The translations under genes were made by a program, and so were the position numbers. Shown in pieces: positions 28,646 to 37,297 of a DNA stretch of 64,000 nt (the first letter of the stretch is position 1; each line of letters starts with the position of its first letter). Location: NCBI GenBank assembly GCA_049682815.1, contig JBAUII010000079.1:1-64000 (forward strand), written 5' to 3'. The notes under the pieces are model-generated. The model had not been told where the DNA came from and did no database searches. It saw nothing but the letters and a program-made list of their open reading frames with translations. The stretch is from DASWID01 sp049682815. Lineage in GTDB: Bacteria; Desulfobacterota_D; UBA1144; Nemesobacterales; CSP1-2.

Positions 28646-28668
28646 TCCTCCCCCTTTGAGGGGGAGGA
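28646..28668. repeat. Perfect G/C-rich hairpin in front of the OpuC gene
   Basis: TCCTCCCCC (28646-28654) and GGGGGAGGA (28660-28668) form a perfect 9-bp stem with a 5-nt loop. It sits in the leader of the OpuC gene. It may be an intergenic repeat or a transcript structure. Confidence 0.75.
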
Positions 28669-28886
28669 GATATTTTAGGAAGATGAGTCCTCGTGTTGTA
28701 TAAGTACAGAAGCGGAAAAAGTAGCGGAATACTTTAGGATTCCAAAGGAGGTTTGTGAAAGCAGAGCTTGGCTTGCCTATCAATGTTACTTGAAGCGACA
28801 AAAAGTTAATAAATTCGCCTGAAATGAGGGAGTCATACATCTTGTCAAATTTTAATTAATTTAGTAAATTGATCTATAATCTTGTT

Positions 28887-28905
28887 CCCCCAGTAAGACT
28901 GGGGG
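28887..28905. repeat. Perfect hairpin between transporter ATPase and permease genes
   Basis: CCCCCAGT (28887-28894) and ACTGGGGG (28898-28905) form an 8-bp stem with loop AAG. It could attenuate or stabilise the transcript between the ATPase and permease genes. No T run follows on the minus strand. Confidence 0.7.
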
Positions 28906-28934
28906 TCTACCCAACTATTGTAACTACATAAGAA

Positions 28935-29055
28935 CGCCAATCATCAATCACCAAATTCCAAATTGCAAACAAACTTCAAGCACCAAATAACAGAGCTTTG
29001 GAATCTGGAGATTGGAGATTGTTTGGAATTTGAGATTTGTCATTTGGAACTTGTA
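28935..29055. repeat. Low-complexity CAAATTCCAAAT-type repeat with inverted halves
   Basis: The left half holds CCAAATTCCAAATTGCAAAC and the right half the complementary type (GTTTGGAATTTGAGATTTG, then ATTTGGAACTTG), so the region can fold back on itself. It overlaps the last few codons of the ATPase gene. This looks like a spreading intergenic repeat rather than a coding remnant. Confidence 0.65.
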
Positions 29056-29798
29056 TCTTCATTTATGGATTCAAATGGACTTCTTTGCGCTTTAATAAAT
29101 TCAGTTACAAAAGCCTCAGATGGATTATTTACCAAGTCACCTATTGTTCCCTCTTGGATGATCATCCCATCCCTAAGTAGGACAATCTTGTGTCCAAAAA
29201 ATCCAGCTTCACCGATATCATGCGTGACCATTACCACAGTCTTGCCCAATATCTTAAATATTTCCTTTAAATCGTTTTGAAGCTCAAAACGTATTAACGG
29301 ATCCAGGGCTCCAAGGGGTTCATCAAGCAAGAGTATCGCGGGATCCAACATAAGGGCCCTCATTAGGCTCACACGCTGCCTCTGTCCACCTGAGATTTGT
29401 GGGGGATACCTATCCAATGCACTAACGGGGTATTTCGTTAATTCACAAAGTTCGTTTATTCGACCCTCGATCTGTGTTTTCTCATAACCTAAGTAAGTGC
29501 CCAGCAGTGAAACGTTTTCTCGTGCATTAAGATGCGGAAAAAGGCCCCCATCCTGAATTACATATCCCATCTTATGTCTAATTGAATATAAATTCTGGGG
29601 GCCGAGCATTTCTCCTTGTACATATACATTTCCATTATCCGGTTTTATGAGTCCTGTTATCAGCCTCAGAAGGGTGGATTTACCACAACCGCTTGGACCA
29701 ATAATGACAGTCGTGCTTTGAGGGTGGATTTCTAAAGTAGTAGTATGAAGTGCCTTGGTTTTGCCAAATGTTTTTGAAATCTTATGAAGCTTAATCAT
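29040..29798 (-). CDS. ABC transporter ATPase, OpuCA-like
   Basis: A 252-aa ATPase that would energise the adjacent OpuC-like permease. Walker A is GPSGCGKST, the Q-loop VIQDGGLFPH, the signature ISGGQRQRVSLMRAL, Walker B ILLLDEPLGALD, and the switch histidine VTHDIGEA. It is shorter than typical OpuCA proteins because the C-terminal CBS domains are missing. The last residues overlap the intergenic repeat. It lies 16 bp after the ECF sigma gene on the same strand, so the two could be co-transcribed. Confidence 0.92.
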   Translation of the reverse strand: MIKLHKISKTFGKTKALHTTTLEIHPQSTTVIIGPSGCGKSTLLRLITGLIKPDNGNVYVQGEMLGPQNLYSIRHKMGYVIQDGGLFPHLNARENVSLLGTYLGYEKTQIEGRINELCELTKYPVSALDRYPPQISGGQRQRVSLMRALMLDPAILLLDEPLGALDPLIRFELQNDLKEIFKILGKTVVMVTHDIGEAGFFGHKIVLLRDGMIIQEGTIGDLVNNPSEAFVTEFIKAQRSPFESINEDTSSK

Positions 29799-29814
29799 TG
29801 AGTCGACAGATTTT

Positions 29815-31113
29815 TCAGAAGGATTTTTGATGTCTGTATCTATGGGTGATATTTAGTCGATTCTGGCAAATTTCAATCCTTTTCCTGTAAAATGTTTGAT
29901 CATCTTTTGCGATTGAATGTTTCATGGCACTCTTGTAATTCTCAAGTGCCTCTTTGTATTTGTTTAACTGTAAATATAGATTGCCCAGTGTTGAGTAGAG
30001 TCTATGATTTGATTCAAGTTGCTTAGATCCGCGAATTCTTTTTATTTCATTTATGCCTTTCCTCGCCCCATAGATGTTACAAAAAACCATGGCTCTCTCA
30101 AGGTTAACTTCAGGATCATCATTTAGCTTCAGGTAATTTTCATAGAGTGAAAGGATTTTCCCCCAGTCGGTTTTCTCGTAACTAACCGCGATTGCATGAC
30201 AAGCTGAAATTCCGGCCCTCAGGTGATATTCAGAAACATTATTACTGTTGGTGGCTATGTCGAGATGATGTAGCCCTTTATTTATCATTTTTCTATCCCA
30301 AAGTGAACGATCTTGTTCTCGCAGATCCAGGAGCCTTCCTTCCTCATCAAATCTCCCCGGCAACTTTAGGGCTTCAAATAGCATAAATGAAAGAAGCGCG
30401 TGTGTCTCTGGTCTGTTGGTTTGTTTATGATTGGTTAGAAGGGTTGCTAATTTGATTGATTCGTGGCATAACTCGATCTTGTTCTGACTTTTGCCTCCAT
30501 AATAGTCGTATCCTTGCTTGAATATGTTATTTAGAGTTGAAAGTACTGATTCAAGTCTTTGACATTTTTCAGATATGTCTGGGAGTGCATAATCAATCTT
30601 AAGCTTCTTAACCCTCTGTCTACCTTCCTCTAATCTTCTTGCAATAGTCGATTCGTTCGCGAAGAGAACAGTTGCAATTTCCAGATTATTGAGACCACTC
30701 AAAAATTTAAGTGTAAGCGCAACCTGTGACTCCCTGGGGATCCATGGATGGCAGCAGACAAATAACATTCTAAGCTGATTATCTATGAGCAGTTCATCGT
30801 TAAGCTTGATAAGCGCCTTGAACTCCTCTCCGCTTATCTGGTTCATATTGAGACCGTGATCGTACAGTTTGTTTTCACGCCTGAGTATTTCACTGCCTCT
30901 AATCTTTGCTATATTCCATAGCCAGTGTTTAAGGTTTCTTGGAATACCCTTGGATTGAGAATTAGACCGTGCCTTGGCATAGGCCTCGTCGATGATCTTT
31001 TCTGCCAGCTCCATGTATTCAATGCCAAATAGTCTCGTAAACGTGGATAAAATTTTCCCGTACTCATCACGAATGAGGTCATTTAAATCTTTTCTATTCG
31101 TTTGGATAGGCAT
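29815..31113 (-). CDS. ECF42-like sigma factor with C-terminal TPR-like domain
   Basis: A 432-aa sigma factor of the long ECF type (DUF6596). Residues 1-90 form a diverged region 2. The region LRMLFVCCHPWIPRESQVALTL, followed by LNNLEIATVLFANESTIARRLEEGRQRVK (region 4 HTH), is the hallmark of ECF42. The C-terminal half (from ~190) has IFKQGYDYY, LCHESIKLATLL and QDRSLWDRKMINKGLHHL, then helical TPR-like repeats. ECF42 genes are usually next to a YCII/DGPF protein, and none is seen here. Region 2 is weakly conserved, so it may have a divergent promoter. Confidence 0.8.
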   Translation of the reverse strand: MPIQTNRKDLNDLIRDEYGKILSTFTRLFGIEYMELAEKIIDEAYAKARSNSQSKGIPRNLKHWLWNIAKIRGSEILRRENKLYDHGLNMNQISGEEFKALIKLNDELLIDNQLRMLFVCCHPWIPRESQVALTLKFLSGLNNLEIATVLFANESTIARRLEEGRQRVKKLKIDYALPDISEKCQRLESVLSTLNNIFKQGYDYYGGKSQNKIELCHESIKLATLLTNHKQTNRPETHALLSFMLFEALKLPGRFDEEGRLLDLREQDRSLWDRKMINKGLHHLDIATNSNNVSEYHLRAGISACHAIAVSYEKTDWGKILSLYENYLKLNDDPEVNLERAMVFCNIYGARKGINEIKRIRGSKQLESNHRLYSTLGNLYLQLNKYKEALENYKSAMKHSIAKDDQTFYRKRIEICQNRLNITHRYRHQKSF

Positions 31114-31297
31114 TGCTTTTGATCAGTAAATACTATAGGAACAATTCCCATTCGACAACATCAGGTTAAACTTGGCTTGACTTTAGAAGGTGGGGGTTGC
31201 TCCCAAAGAATTCCAGGATAAAAGTTTTGTTGATATTTACTCTTTCTTGAACATCCCTGTCATCCGTGGCTTGAAGGTTTAGCGGATTAATAGATGG

Positions 31298-32260
31298 TTA
31301 ACGAGCGATTAGATATTGTATGCTGAACTTTTCATCTTGGTCTGTCCAGACCTTAACTAATTCAAAACTATTGCTGACCAGATTTTCGAATTCTTCGTTT
31401 GTGTATTTATAAGAATATTCTGTCAATATAGTTTCGTCTTTTTTCAATTTTATCGGCGTTCCGTTCACATTTACTCGTTGATGCTCCAGGCTTACCAAGT
31501 GCATTTCTATTCTACCTTCGTCATCATTATAAAAAGCATGGTGTTTCCACTGGCTCGTATCAAAGTCTGCTCCAAGCTCTCTATTGAGTCTTTCAAGAAT
31601 ATTCAGGTTGAATGCCGCGGTAACCCCATACGTATCATTATAAGCAGCCTCTAAGGTATCTTTATCCTTTTTGAGATCGATTCCGATAAGCAGCGCGCTC
31701 CCCCTTCCGGATCTTTTGGCAATGCGACTTATAAAACGTGCCGCATATCTCGGTGTGAAATTTCCAATCGTCGAGCCCGGGTAGTATACAACCTTTTTGG
31801 AGTAACCAAATGTAATATCTGGGAAATCGAATGGATGTGTGTAATCGGCATAGACAGGAATAACCTTAATACTTGGGTAGTCCGTGGCGAGTGAATCTGA
31901 AGCTTTAATCAAATGCTCGGAAGAAATATCTATAGGTATGTAACCAACGGGGTCGGTTAGATGGTCTAGGAGCAATCGAACCTTCGTGCTGCTGCCACTG
32001 CCCAACTCTATCAGTAAACACTTCTCGCCAATCAATTCCGCAATTTCGTCAATATAACGATTCATAATCCACATCTCAGTCCTAGTCAGATAATACTCGT
32101 CGAGGTTACAAATCTGATCAAACAGTTCGGAGCCTCTTTGATCGTAGAAGAGCTTGCAGGGGAGTCTTTTCTGGGATAGACCCAGACCTTCGATGACTTC
32201 GGCTAAAAGATCTTTTTCTTGCGGATCAATTTTATTTAATTCATGAAGGTTATTTTGCAT
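31298..32260 (-). CDS. egtD: EgtD, L-histidine N-alpha-methyltransferase
   Basis: Makes hercynine (trimethyl-histidine) from histidine with SAM, the first step to ergothioneine. I choose ATG 32260, which overlaps the end of egtB by 11 bp and gives 320 aa, the usual EgtD length. The longer frame to 32407 lies inside egtB and is unlikely. Motifs are LPCKLFYDQRGSELFDQIC, TRTEMWIM, LIELGSGSSTKVRLLLD (SAM site), YIPIDISSEHL, and VYYPGSTIGNF. Near the C-terminus is TEYSYKYTNEEFENL. The overlap suggests translational coupling with egtB. Confidence 0.94.
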   Translation of the reverse strand: MQNNLHELNKIDPQEKDLLAEVIEGLGLSQKRLPCKLFYDQRGSELFDQICNLDEYYLTRTEMWIMNRYIDEIAELIGEKCLLIELGSGSSTKVRLLLDHLTDPVGYIPIDISSEHLIKASDSLATDYPSIKVIPVYADYTHPFDFPDITFGYSKKVVYYPGSTIGNFTPRYAARFISRIAKRSGRGSALLIGIDLKKDKDTLEAAYNDTYGVTAAFNLNILERLNRELGADFDTSQWKHHAFYNDDEGRIEMHLVSLEHQRVNVNGTPIKLKKDETILTEYSYKYTNEEFENLVSNSFELVKVWTDQDEKFSIQYLIAR

Positions 32261-33554
32261 CTTTTGCAAGCCGGATTCCCATGAATTGCCATCTTGCGTT
32301 TGGTGGGAAGAAATTTCTGTATGTTTTTCTAATATGCGACCTGGAGGTAGCACAAGAACCGCCGCGAAGTACGATCTGATTGCACATGAATTTCCCGTTG
32401 TATTCACCTAGTGCCCCGGGCAGTGTGGTGTAACCTGGGTAGGGCCCGTATGGACTTCGTGTCCATTCCCATACGTCTCCGAACATCTGTTCAGGCTCTC
32501 GATTATTTGTTTCTACCGATATTACCATAGGATGATAATTCTCATTTTCTACAAAATTTCCGTCTATTGACAGATTAGATGCAGCAATTTCCCATTCCGC
32601 CTCAGTAGGGAGCCGTGCGCCGGCCCAGCGGGCATATGCATCAGCCTCGTAATAACTCACATGACATACTGGTTCGTCTAGCGCAGTTTTCCGCATACCC
32701 GAAAGTGTAAAATACTGCCAACTGCCGTTTTTTTTCTCCCAATATAATGGGGCATTCCAGTCATTTACCTCAACTGTGCTCCATCCGTCTGAAAGCCAAA
32801 TCTCAGGTCTTTTATAACCCCCATCCTCCATGAACTCGAGATATTCTCGATTGGTAACAAGCCTAGAGGCAAGTTTAAATGCATTAGCATATTCCTTATG
32901 CATCGGTGTTTCATTATCGAATGAAAAACCTCCCCCATCGTGACCAATTCCGTATACGCCCTCTGGATATTCTATCCAATAAAGGTCAGGTAGTAGTCGA
33001 TCCGAAGGTTTCTTCTCATTACCCGTGTAAGCAGGTCGAAGCGGATTTTCAGAAAATACATGTTTGATATCGGTCAGCATTAATTCCTGGTGTTGCTGTT
33101 CATGATGAAGACCTATTTCAATAACCGGAGCGATCTCTCTCAGTCGCTCTTCATTGGCAATTTCAAGAAATTCCAAAATTTTCTGATCGACGTGGCGTCT
33201 GTATCTGAAAACCTCCGTAACTGTGGGCCTAGATATAAGCCCTCGCTTTGGACGACAATGCCGTTCACCGACCTGAACATAATATGAGTTGAAAAGAAAA
33301 TTAAACTGTGGATGAGGTGATCTGTAATCGGGGTTTACTTCGGATAGAACAAATGTCTCAAAAAACCAGCTCGTATGAGCTAGATGCCACTTGGTTGGAC
33401 TAACGTCCGGCATTGACTGGATAACATAATCTTCGGTTTCAAGAGGTCTAGTTAGTTCTTCAGAAAATTGCCTGACTCTTCTGTAGCTGTTTGAAAGTGT
33501 AGTATTGAATGATTCATTCTGGTCTGCTCTTTCAAGCTTCCTATTATTTACCAT
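32250..33554 (-). CDS. egtB: EgtB, iron-dependent ergothioneine sulfoxide synthase
   Basis: Joins hercynine to a sulfur donor (gamma-glutamylcysteine or cysteine) with O2. The 434-aa protein has a DinB-like N-terminal domain and a C-terminal formylglycine-generating-enzyme-like domain (from ~190). The iron ligands are very likely one His of WHLAH (H57 or H60) with H151 and H155 in LHHEQQHQE. The FGE part shows ARLPTEAEWE, MFGDVWEWT and VLRGGSCATSRSHIRKTYRNF. It is first in a two-gene operon with egtD. No egtA, egtC or egtE is nearby, so the sulfur donor type is open. Confidence 0.94.
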   Translation of the reverse strand: MVNNRKLERADQNESFNTTLSNSYRRVRQFSEELTRPLETEDYVIQSMPDVSPTKWHLAHTSWFFETFVLSEVNPDYRSPHPQFNFLFNSYYVQVGERHCRPKRGLISRPTVTEVFRYRRHVDQKILEFLEIANEERLREIAPVIEIGLHHEQQHQELMLTDIKHVFSENPLRPAYTGNEKKPSDRLLPDLYWIEYPEGVYGIGHDGGGFSFDNETPMHKEYANAFKLASRLVTNREYLEFMEDGGYKRPEIWLSDGWSTVEVNDWNAPLYWEKKNGSWQYFTLSGMRKTALDEPVCHVSYYEADAYARWAGARLPTEAEWEIAASNLSIDGNFVENENYHPMVISVETNNREPEQMFGDVWEWTRSPYGPYPGYTTLPGALGEYNGKFMCNQIVLRGGSCATSRSHIRKTYRNFFPPNARWQFMGIRLAKDAK

Positions 33555-33798
33555 TTTTATGATACCTTAGAGTCAAGTTCTTTTTACTAGAATGAATAAG
33601 GCGATTAAAACCAAATGCTCTAGCGACAAATTCCCCTCCTTTGCCGATAGAGAATTTACCCTCATACATTATAGTCAAATAGAGATATTTTTTCAAAACC
33701 GATCTCAATTCATCTGAATTTTGGCATTATCTTCAAATATCATTTGTTCTATCCTCAAGTGCGTATAAAATAATAGGTTATTCTCAAGGGAGTTGCGT

Positions 33799-35100
33799 TT
33801 GAATAAGCTCTACCGAAACGGGAGGCGAGCGGCCATTGTTTATGGACTCAGGACCCCGTTTATAAAAGCCGGAACGCTGATAGAAAATCTATCTTCTTTA
33901 GATTTAGGTAAAAAGGTTACAATCGAACTCTTAAACCGCTCTGAAATTGATCCCGAAAGCATAGAAGAGGTAATTTTTGGTACGGCAATACCATTCATAA
34001 AAACATTGAATGTTTCCAGAGAGATAGCACTTGGTGCCGGTATTCCAATCGATGTTCCAGCTTATACCCTATCAAGCGCGTGCTTATCATCATTCCGAGC
34101 CATTACAAACGCCGCCGAGGGTATAATGTTGGGGAATTATGACGTCGTTTTAGCGGGAGGAACAGAATCGATATCCAGCATGCCGATTTTGTATAATAAG
34201 AGATTTAGAAAAATATTCAAAGAATACACGAGTAGCCACAATCCGGTAAGAAAACTCCAGCAATTAATTAAGCTTCGATTTCAAGATATTGTCCCAAATC
34301 CCAAAGAGATCGCCGAATTATCCGAGGGGATATCCATGGCTAAATATGCAGAACAAATCGCTAAAGAAAACCACATAAGTCGTAATGATCAGGATGCATT
34401 TTCGTTGCGCAGCCACAAACTTGCGTTTCAGGCTTTAGAGGATGCAAGGCTTCAAAACGAAGTCATTAGCTTATTTGTCCCACCTAATTTTTCAACTGCA
34501 GTGAGGTTTGACAACGGAATTCGCAAAGATATAAGAATGGAAGATTTGTCTAAGCTAAAACCGATTTGCGATAAAATTTATGGTACTGTCACAGAAGGCA
34601 ATTCTTCGCCACTTTCAGATGGCGCGAGTGTAGTGCTAATGATGTCGGAGGAAAAGGCAAAAGAGATGGGATACGACCCGCTTGGGTATATCAAGTCATT
34701 CGCCTATTCTGCACAATCTCCAAAAGACCAAGTGCTCATGGGACCTGTTTATGCAACCCCGATCGCTTTGCAGAGGGCTGGTCTGGGTTTGCATGATGTT
34801 GATTTAATAGAGATGCACGAGGCATCCGCGTCCCAAGTTCTGTCGAACTTAAATGCATTTTCTTCTAAAAAATTTGCTGAAGATAGACTTGGGAAAGGCG
34901 AACCCATTGGAGAAGTTGATCTTGATAAGCTAAACGTACTGGGCGGTTCGATTGCAATTGGTCACCCGTCTAGTTCTACGGGAATCAGGCTAACTATCAC
35001 CCTTTTGAATGAGCTGAAGAGGCGTGGTAAAAACTTCGGTATGGTTACATCCTGTGCAGCCGGTGGACTAGGCGCCACCATGATTCTCGAGAGAAATTAA
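33799..35100 (+). CDS. Thiolase (FadI-like acetyl-CoA acyltransferase)
   Basis: Catalyses the last step of beta-oxidation, cleaving 3-ketoacyl-CoA. It is about 433 aa. The active cysteine is in SSACLSSFRA, with the later HEASASQVL, GGSIAIGHPSSSTGIRL and CAAGGLGATMIL holding the catalytic His and second Cys. The start is most likely the TTG at 33799, with AGGGAG 6 nt upstream; the TTG at 33793 is too close to that site. It has 18 bp to the fadJ-like gene, so it forms an operon. The mid-region insert (RFRKIFKEYTSS...) is typical of FadI rather than short thiolases. Confidence 0.93.
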   Translation: MNKLYRNGRRAAIVYGLRTPFIKAGTLIENLSSLDLGKKVTIELLNRSEIDPESIEEVIFGTAIPFIKTLNVSREIALGAGIPIDVPAYTLSSACLSSFRAITNAAEGIMLGNYDVVLAGGTESISSMPILYNKRFRKIFKEYTSSHNPVRKLQQLIKLRFQDIVPNPKEIAELSEGISMAKYAEQIAKENHISRNDQDAFSLRSHKLAFQALEDARLQNEVISLFVPPNFSTAVRFDNGIRKDIRMEDLSKLKPICDKIYGTVTEGNSSPLSDGASVVLMMSEEKAKEMGYDPLGYIKSFAYSAQSPKDQVLMGPVYATPIALQRAGLGLHDVDLIEMHEASASQVLSNLNAFSSKKFAEDRLGKGEPIGEVDLDKLNVLGGSIAIGHPSSSTGIRLTITLLNELKRRGKNFGMVTSCAAGGLGATMILERN

Positions 35101-35118
35101 TTAAGTAGGGGAAGTTAG

Positions 35119-37272
35119 ATGAAAATAAGTTCCTTTGAAGTAGACGACAAACAAATCGGGATTGTGACAATTGAAGCTCCCGATGTGATGGAAAACAGAC
35201 TTTCCCTGGAGCATATAATAGAAATCGAAAGCTTATTAAGCGAGCTAGAAAATGCAAAGAGTAAAATAGAGGGAGGAAAAGAAACGAAAGCAATCGTTCT
35301 CGTGAGTGGGAAGCAGGATTGTTTTATATCAGGATTGGATCTCAGAGAACTCTTTAAATTCAAGGCAGCCGACGAAGGTCGATCTTATAGCCTTAGGATA
35401 CAGGAAGTAATAGAAAAAATTGAGAGATCCAGGATTCCATTCTTAGCAGCGATAAATGGAGGCTGTTTTGGTATAGGGTTAGAAATATGCCTCGCATGCA
35501 GATATACAATTGCGACAGATGGGCCAAGTACGCTATTTGGATTCCCTGATATAAAGCTGGGTTTAATATGCGGCGGAGGTGGAACACAAAGACTGCCGCT
35601 CCAGGTAGGTATATCGTGTGCTATTGATTTAATGACCACAGGTAAGACCATTAACTCTCAGGAGGCTAGGGCAATTAGACTCATCGACGAAATAGTACCC
35701 AATGAGGCATTGTTGGAAATAGGGAAAATGCGAGCGCTCGAATTAATAAAGGGAAAGATTAGATCAAAGAGTTCACGGGCAAGTAATCGACTAAGAACGT
35801 TTTATTATAGCAATTCCGTTCTTAGGAACTTTCTGCTTAAAAAGAAAAGAAAAAAGGCGTTGGTTAAGACAAACAATAGAAATCTGGCTCCGATAATGTC
35901 AATTGAAGCAATGGAAGTTGGACTAAACTCCAGCTTCAGTAGAGGACTACATGTCGAGTCGGTTTACTTTGGCGAGCTTGCTTCTGGTGAGGTGTCTCAC
36001 AATCTGATCCATTTGTCTCTTGCTTCGGACGATATAAAGAACGATCCTGTCGTTCGAGCAAATGGCATCAAACCAAAGAAGATTAGAAAGGTCGGTATAG
36101 TTGGCGCAGCGCAAACTGGCTCTGTTCTTGCAGCGCTGGCTGCCGATAATGGTTTTACAGTTAGGTTGATGGATAAAGATGAATCAAGCCTAGGGAGGGC
36201 ACTGAAGGACTGTCATGAATACTTTAAAAATAGATACAATAGGGGCGAACCTCCAAAGTTTGAATTGGGAAATAGATTCGAATTGGTTAGTTGTACGAAT
36301 GATTATTCAGGATTTAAAAGGGCAGACATTGTATTCGATACTACTCAAGATGAATCAGATCTGAAACTAAATATCTTGAATGAGGTTGAATCCGTGATAG
36401 GTGAGGGATGCGTTATCGCCTCGAACGTTAGTGCGGTTCAATTAACTAAGGTATGCAATCGCCTGAAACGATTGGATAGAGTCGTTGGAATTCATTTTTC
36501 ACTGCCAATGTACGAAAACCCTCTAACTGAGATTGTTATAACGCAAGATACTTCGGACTCTACAATTGCTACGGTACTTGATTTTTCTAAGAACATTGGA
36601 AAGATTCCGATAGTAGTGAAGGAGGGGACCGGCTTTTACACTAACAGAGTAATATTTGCGTATATAAATGAAGCCATACGCCTCCTCAGCGAAGTAGGTT
36701 CATTAGAGGAGATCGATAATGCTATGATTGAAGTGGGATATCGACAAGGTCCCTTTATCTTGATGGACAAAATGGGAATCGACGATGTTATCGGCTGGTC
36801 AAACGCAATGTATGAGGCTTTTGGGGAAAGATTTAAGGCTGCTTCAAAGCTTGATATCCTATTTGAAGGTGCGGATAAACAGTTAAAAAACAGAAAAGCC
36901 TTTTACTCATACTATAATGATAAAAAAATAGTGAATAAATCCATATACAAATTACTGCCATTTAGAAAATCTAGAGAACACTTCCCAAAGCTTGAGATGC
37001 AGGAAAGGCTCTCATTCGCGATCATAAATGAAGCAGTAAGATGTCTTGAAGATGGGATAATAAGGAGTGCAAGGGATGGAGACATTGGTGCTGTAATTGG
37101 GATTGGATTTCCACCATTTTTTGGGGGGCCTTTCAAGTTTATCGACAATTTAGGTATCGAAAACACAATCAAGAAGCTGGAGTTTCTGTCATCGAAACAC
37201 GATCAACTTTTTTTACCATCCAATCTCCTCCAAGATTATCTGAGCCAGGGAAAAAAGTTTTACGATGAATAA
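35119..37272 (+). CDS. FadJ-like fused enoyl-CoA hydratase / 3-hydroxyacyl-CoA dehydrogenase
   Basis: A 717-aa multifunctional beta-oxidation protein. The N-terminal hydratase part (1-~300) has NGGCFGIGLEICLACRY with the first catalytic Glu, and FPDIKLGLICGGGGTQRLP, where the second acidic residue is Asp rather than Glu. The dehydrogenase part starts ~320 with VGIVGAAQTGSVLA, a Rossmann loop whose central Gly is Ala. It then has SNVSAVQL, GIHFSLPMYENPLTEIV (catalytic His and Glu) and GTGFYTNRVIFAYINEA. The C-terminal domain has GFPPFFGGPFKFID. It is diverged from FadJ, but the catalytic residues are mostly kept. It is co-transcribed with the thiolase. Confidence 0.9.
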   Translation: MKISSFEVDDKQIGIVTIEAPDVMENRLSLEHIIEIESLLSELENAKSKIEGGKETKAIVLVSGKQDCFISGLDLRELFKFKAADEGRSYSLRIQEVIEKIERSRIPFLAAINGGCFGIGLEICLACRYTIATDGPSTLFGFPDIKLGLICGGGGTQRLPLQVGISCAIDLMTTGKTINSQEARAIRLIDEIVPNEALLEIGKMRALELIKGKIRSKSSRASNRLRTFYYSNSVLRNFLLKKKRKKALVKTNNRNLAPIMSIEAMEVGLNSSFSRGLHVESVYFGELASGEVSHNLIHLSLASDDIKNDPVVRANGIKPKKIRKVGIVGAAQTGSVLAALAADNGFTVRLMDKDESSLGRALKDCHEYFKNRYNRGEPPKFELGNRFELVSCTNDYSGFKRADIVFDTTQDESDLKLNILNEVESVIGEGCVIASNVSAVQLTKVCNRLKRLDRVVGIHFSLPMYENPLTEIVITQDTSDSTIATVLDFSKNIGKIPIVVKEGTGFYTNRVIFAYINEAIRLLSEVGSLEEIDNAMIEVGYRQGPFILMDKMGIDDVIGWSNAMYEAFGERFKAASKLDILFEGADKQLKNRKAFYSYYNDKKIVNKSIYKLLPFRKSREHFPKLEMQERLSFAIINEAVRCLEDGIIRSARDGDIGAVIGIGFPPFFGGPFKFIDNLGIENTIKKLEFLSSKHDQLFLPSNLLQDYLSQGKKFYDE

Positions 37273-37297
37273 TTTCTATATATAATGTTAGATAGGT

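Noticed and set aside
28634..28840. N-terminal extension of the OpuC protein
   Set aside because: It crosses a perfect G-rich hairpin and gives an implausible sequence before the binding domain.
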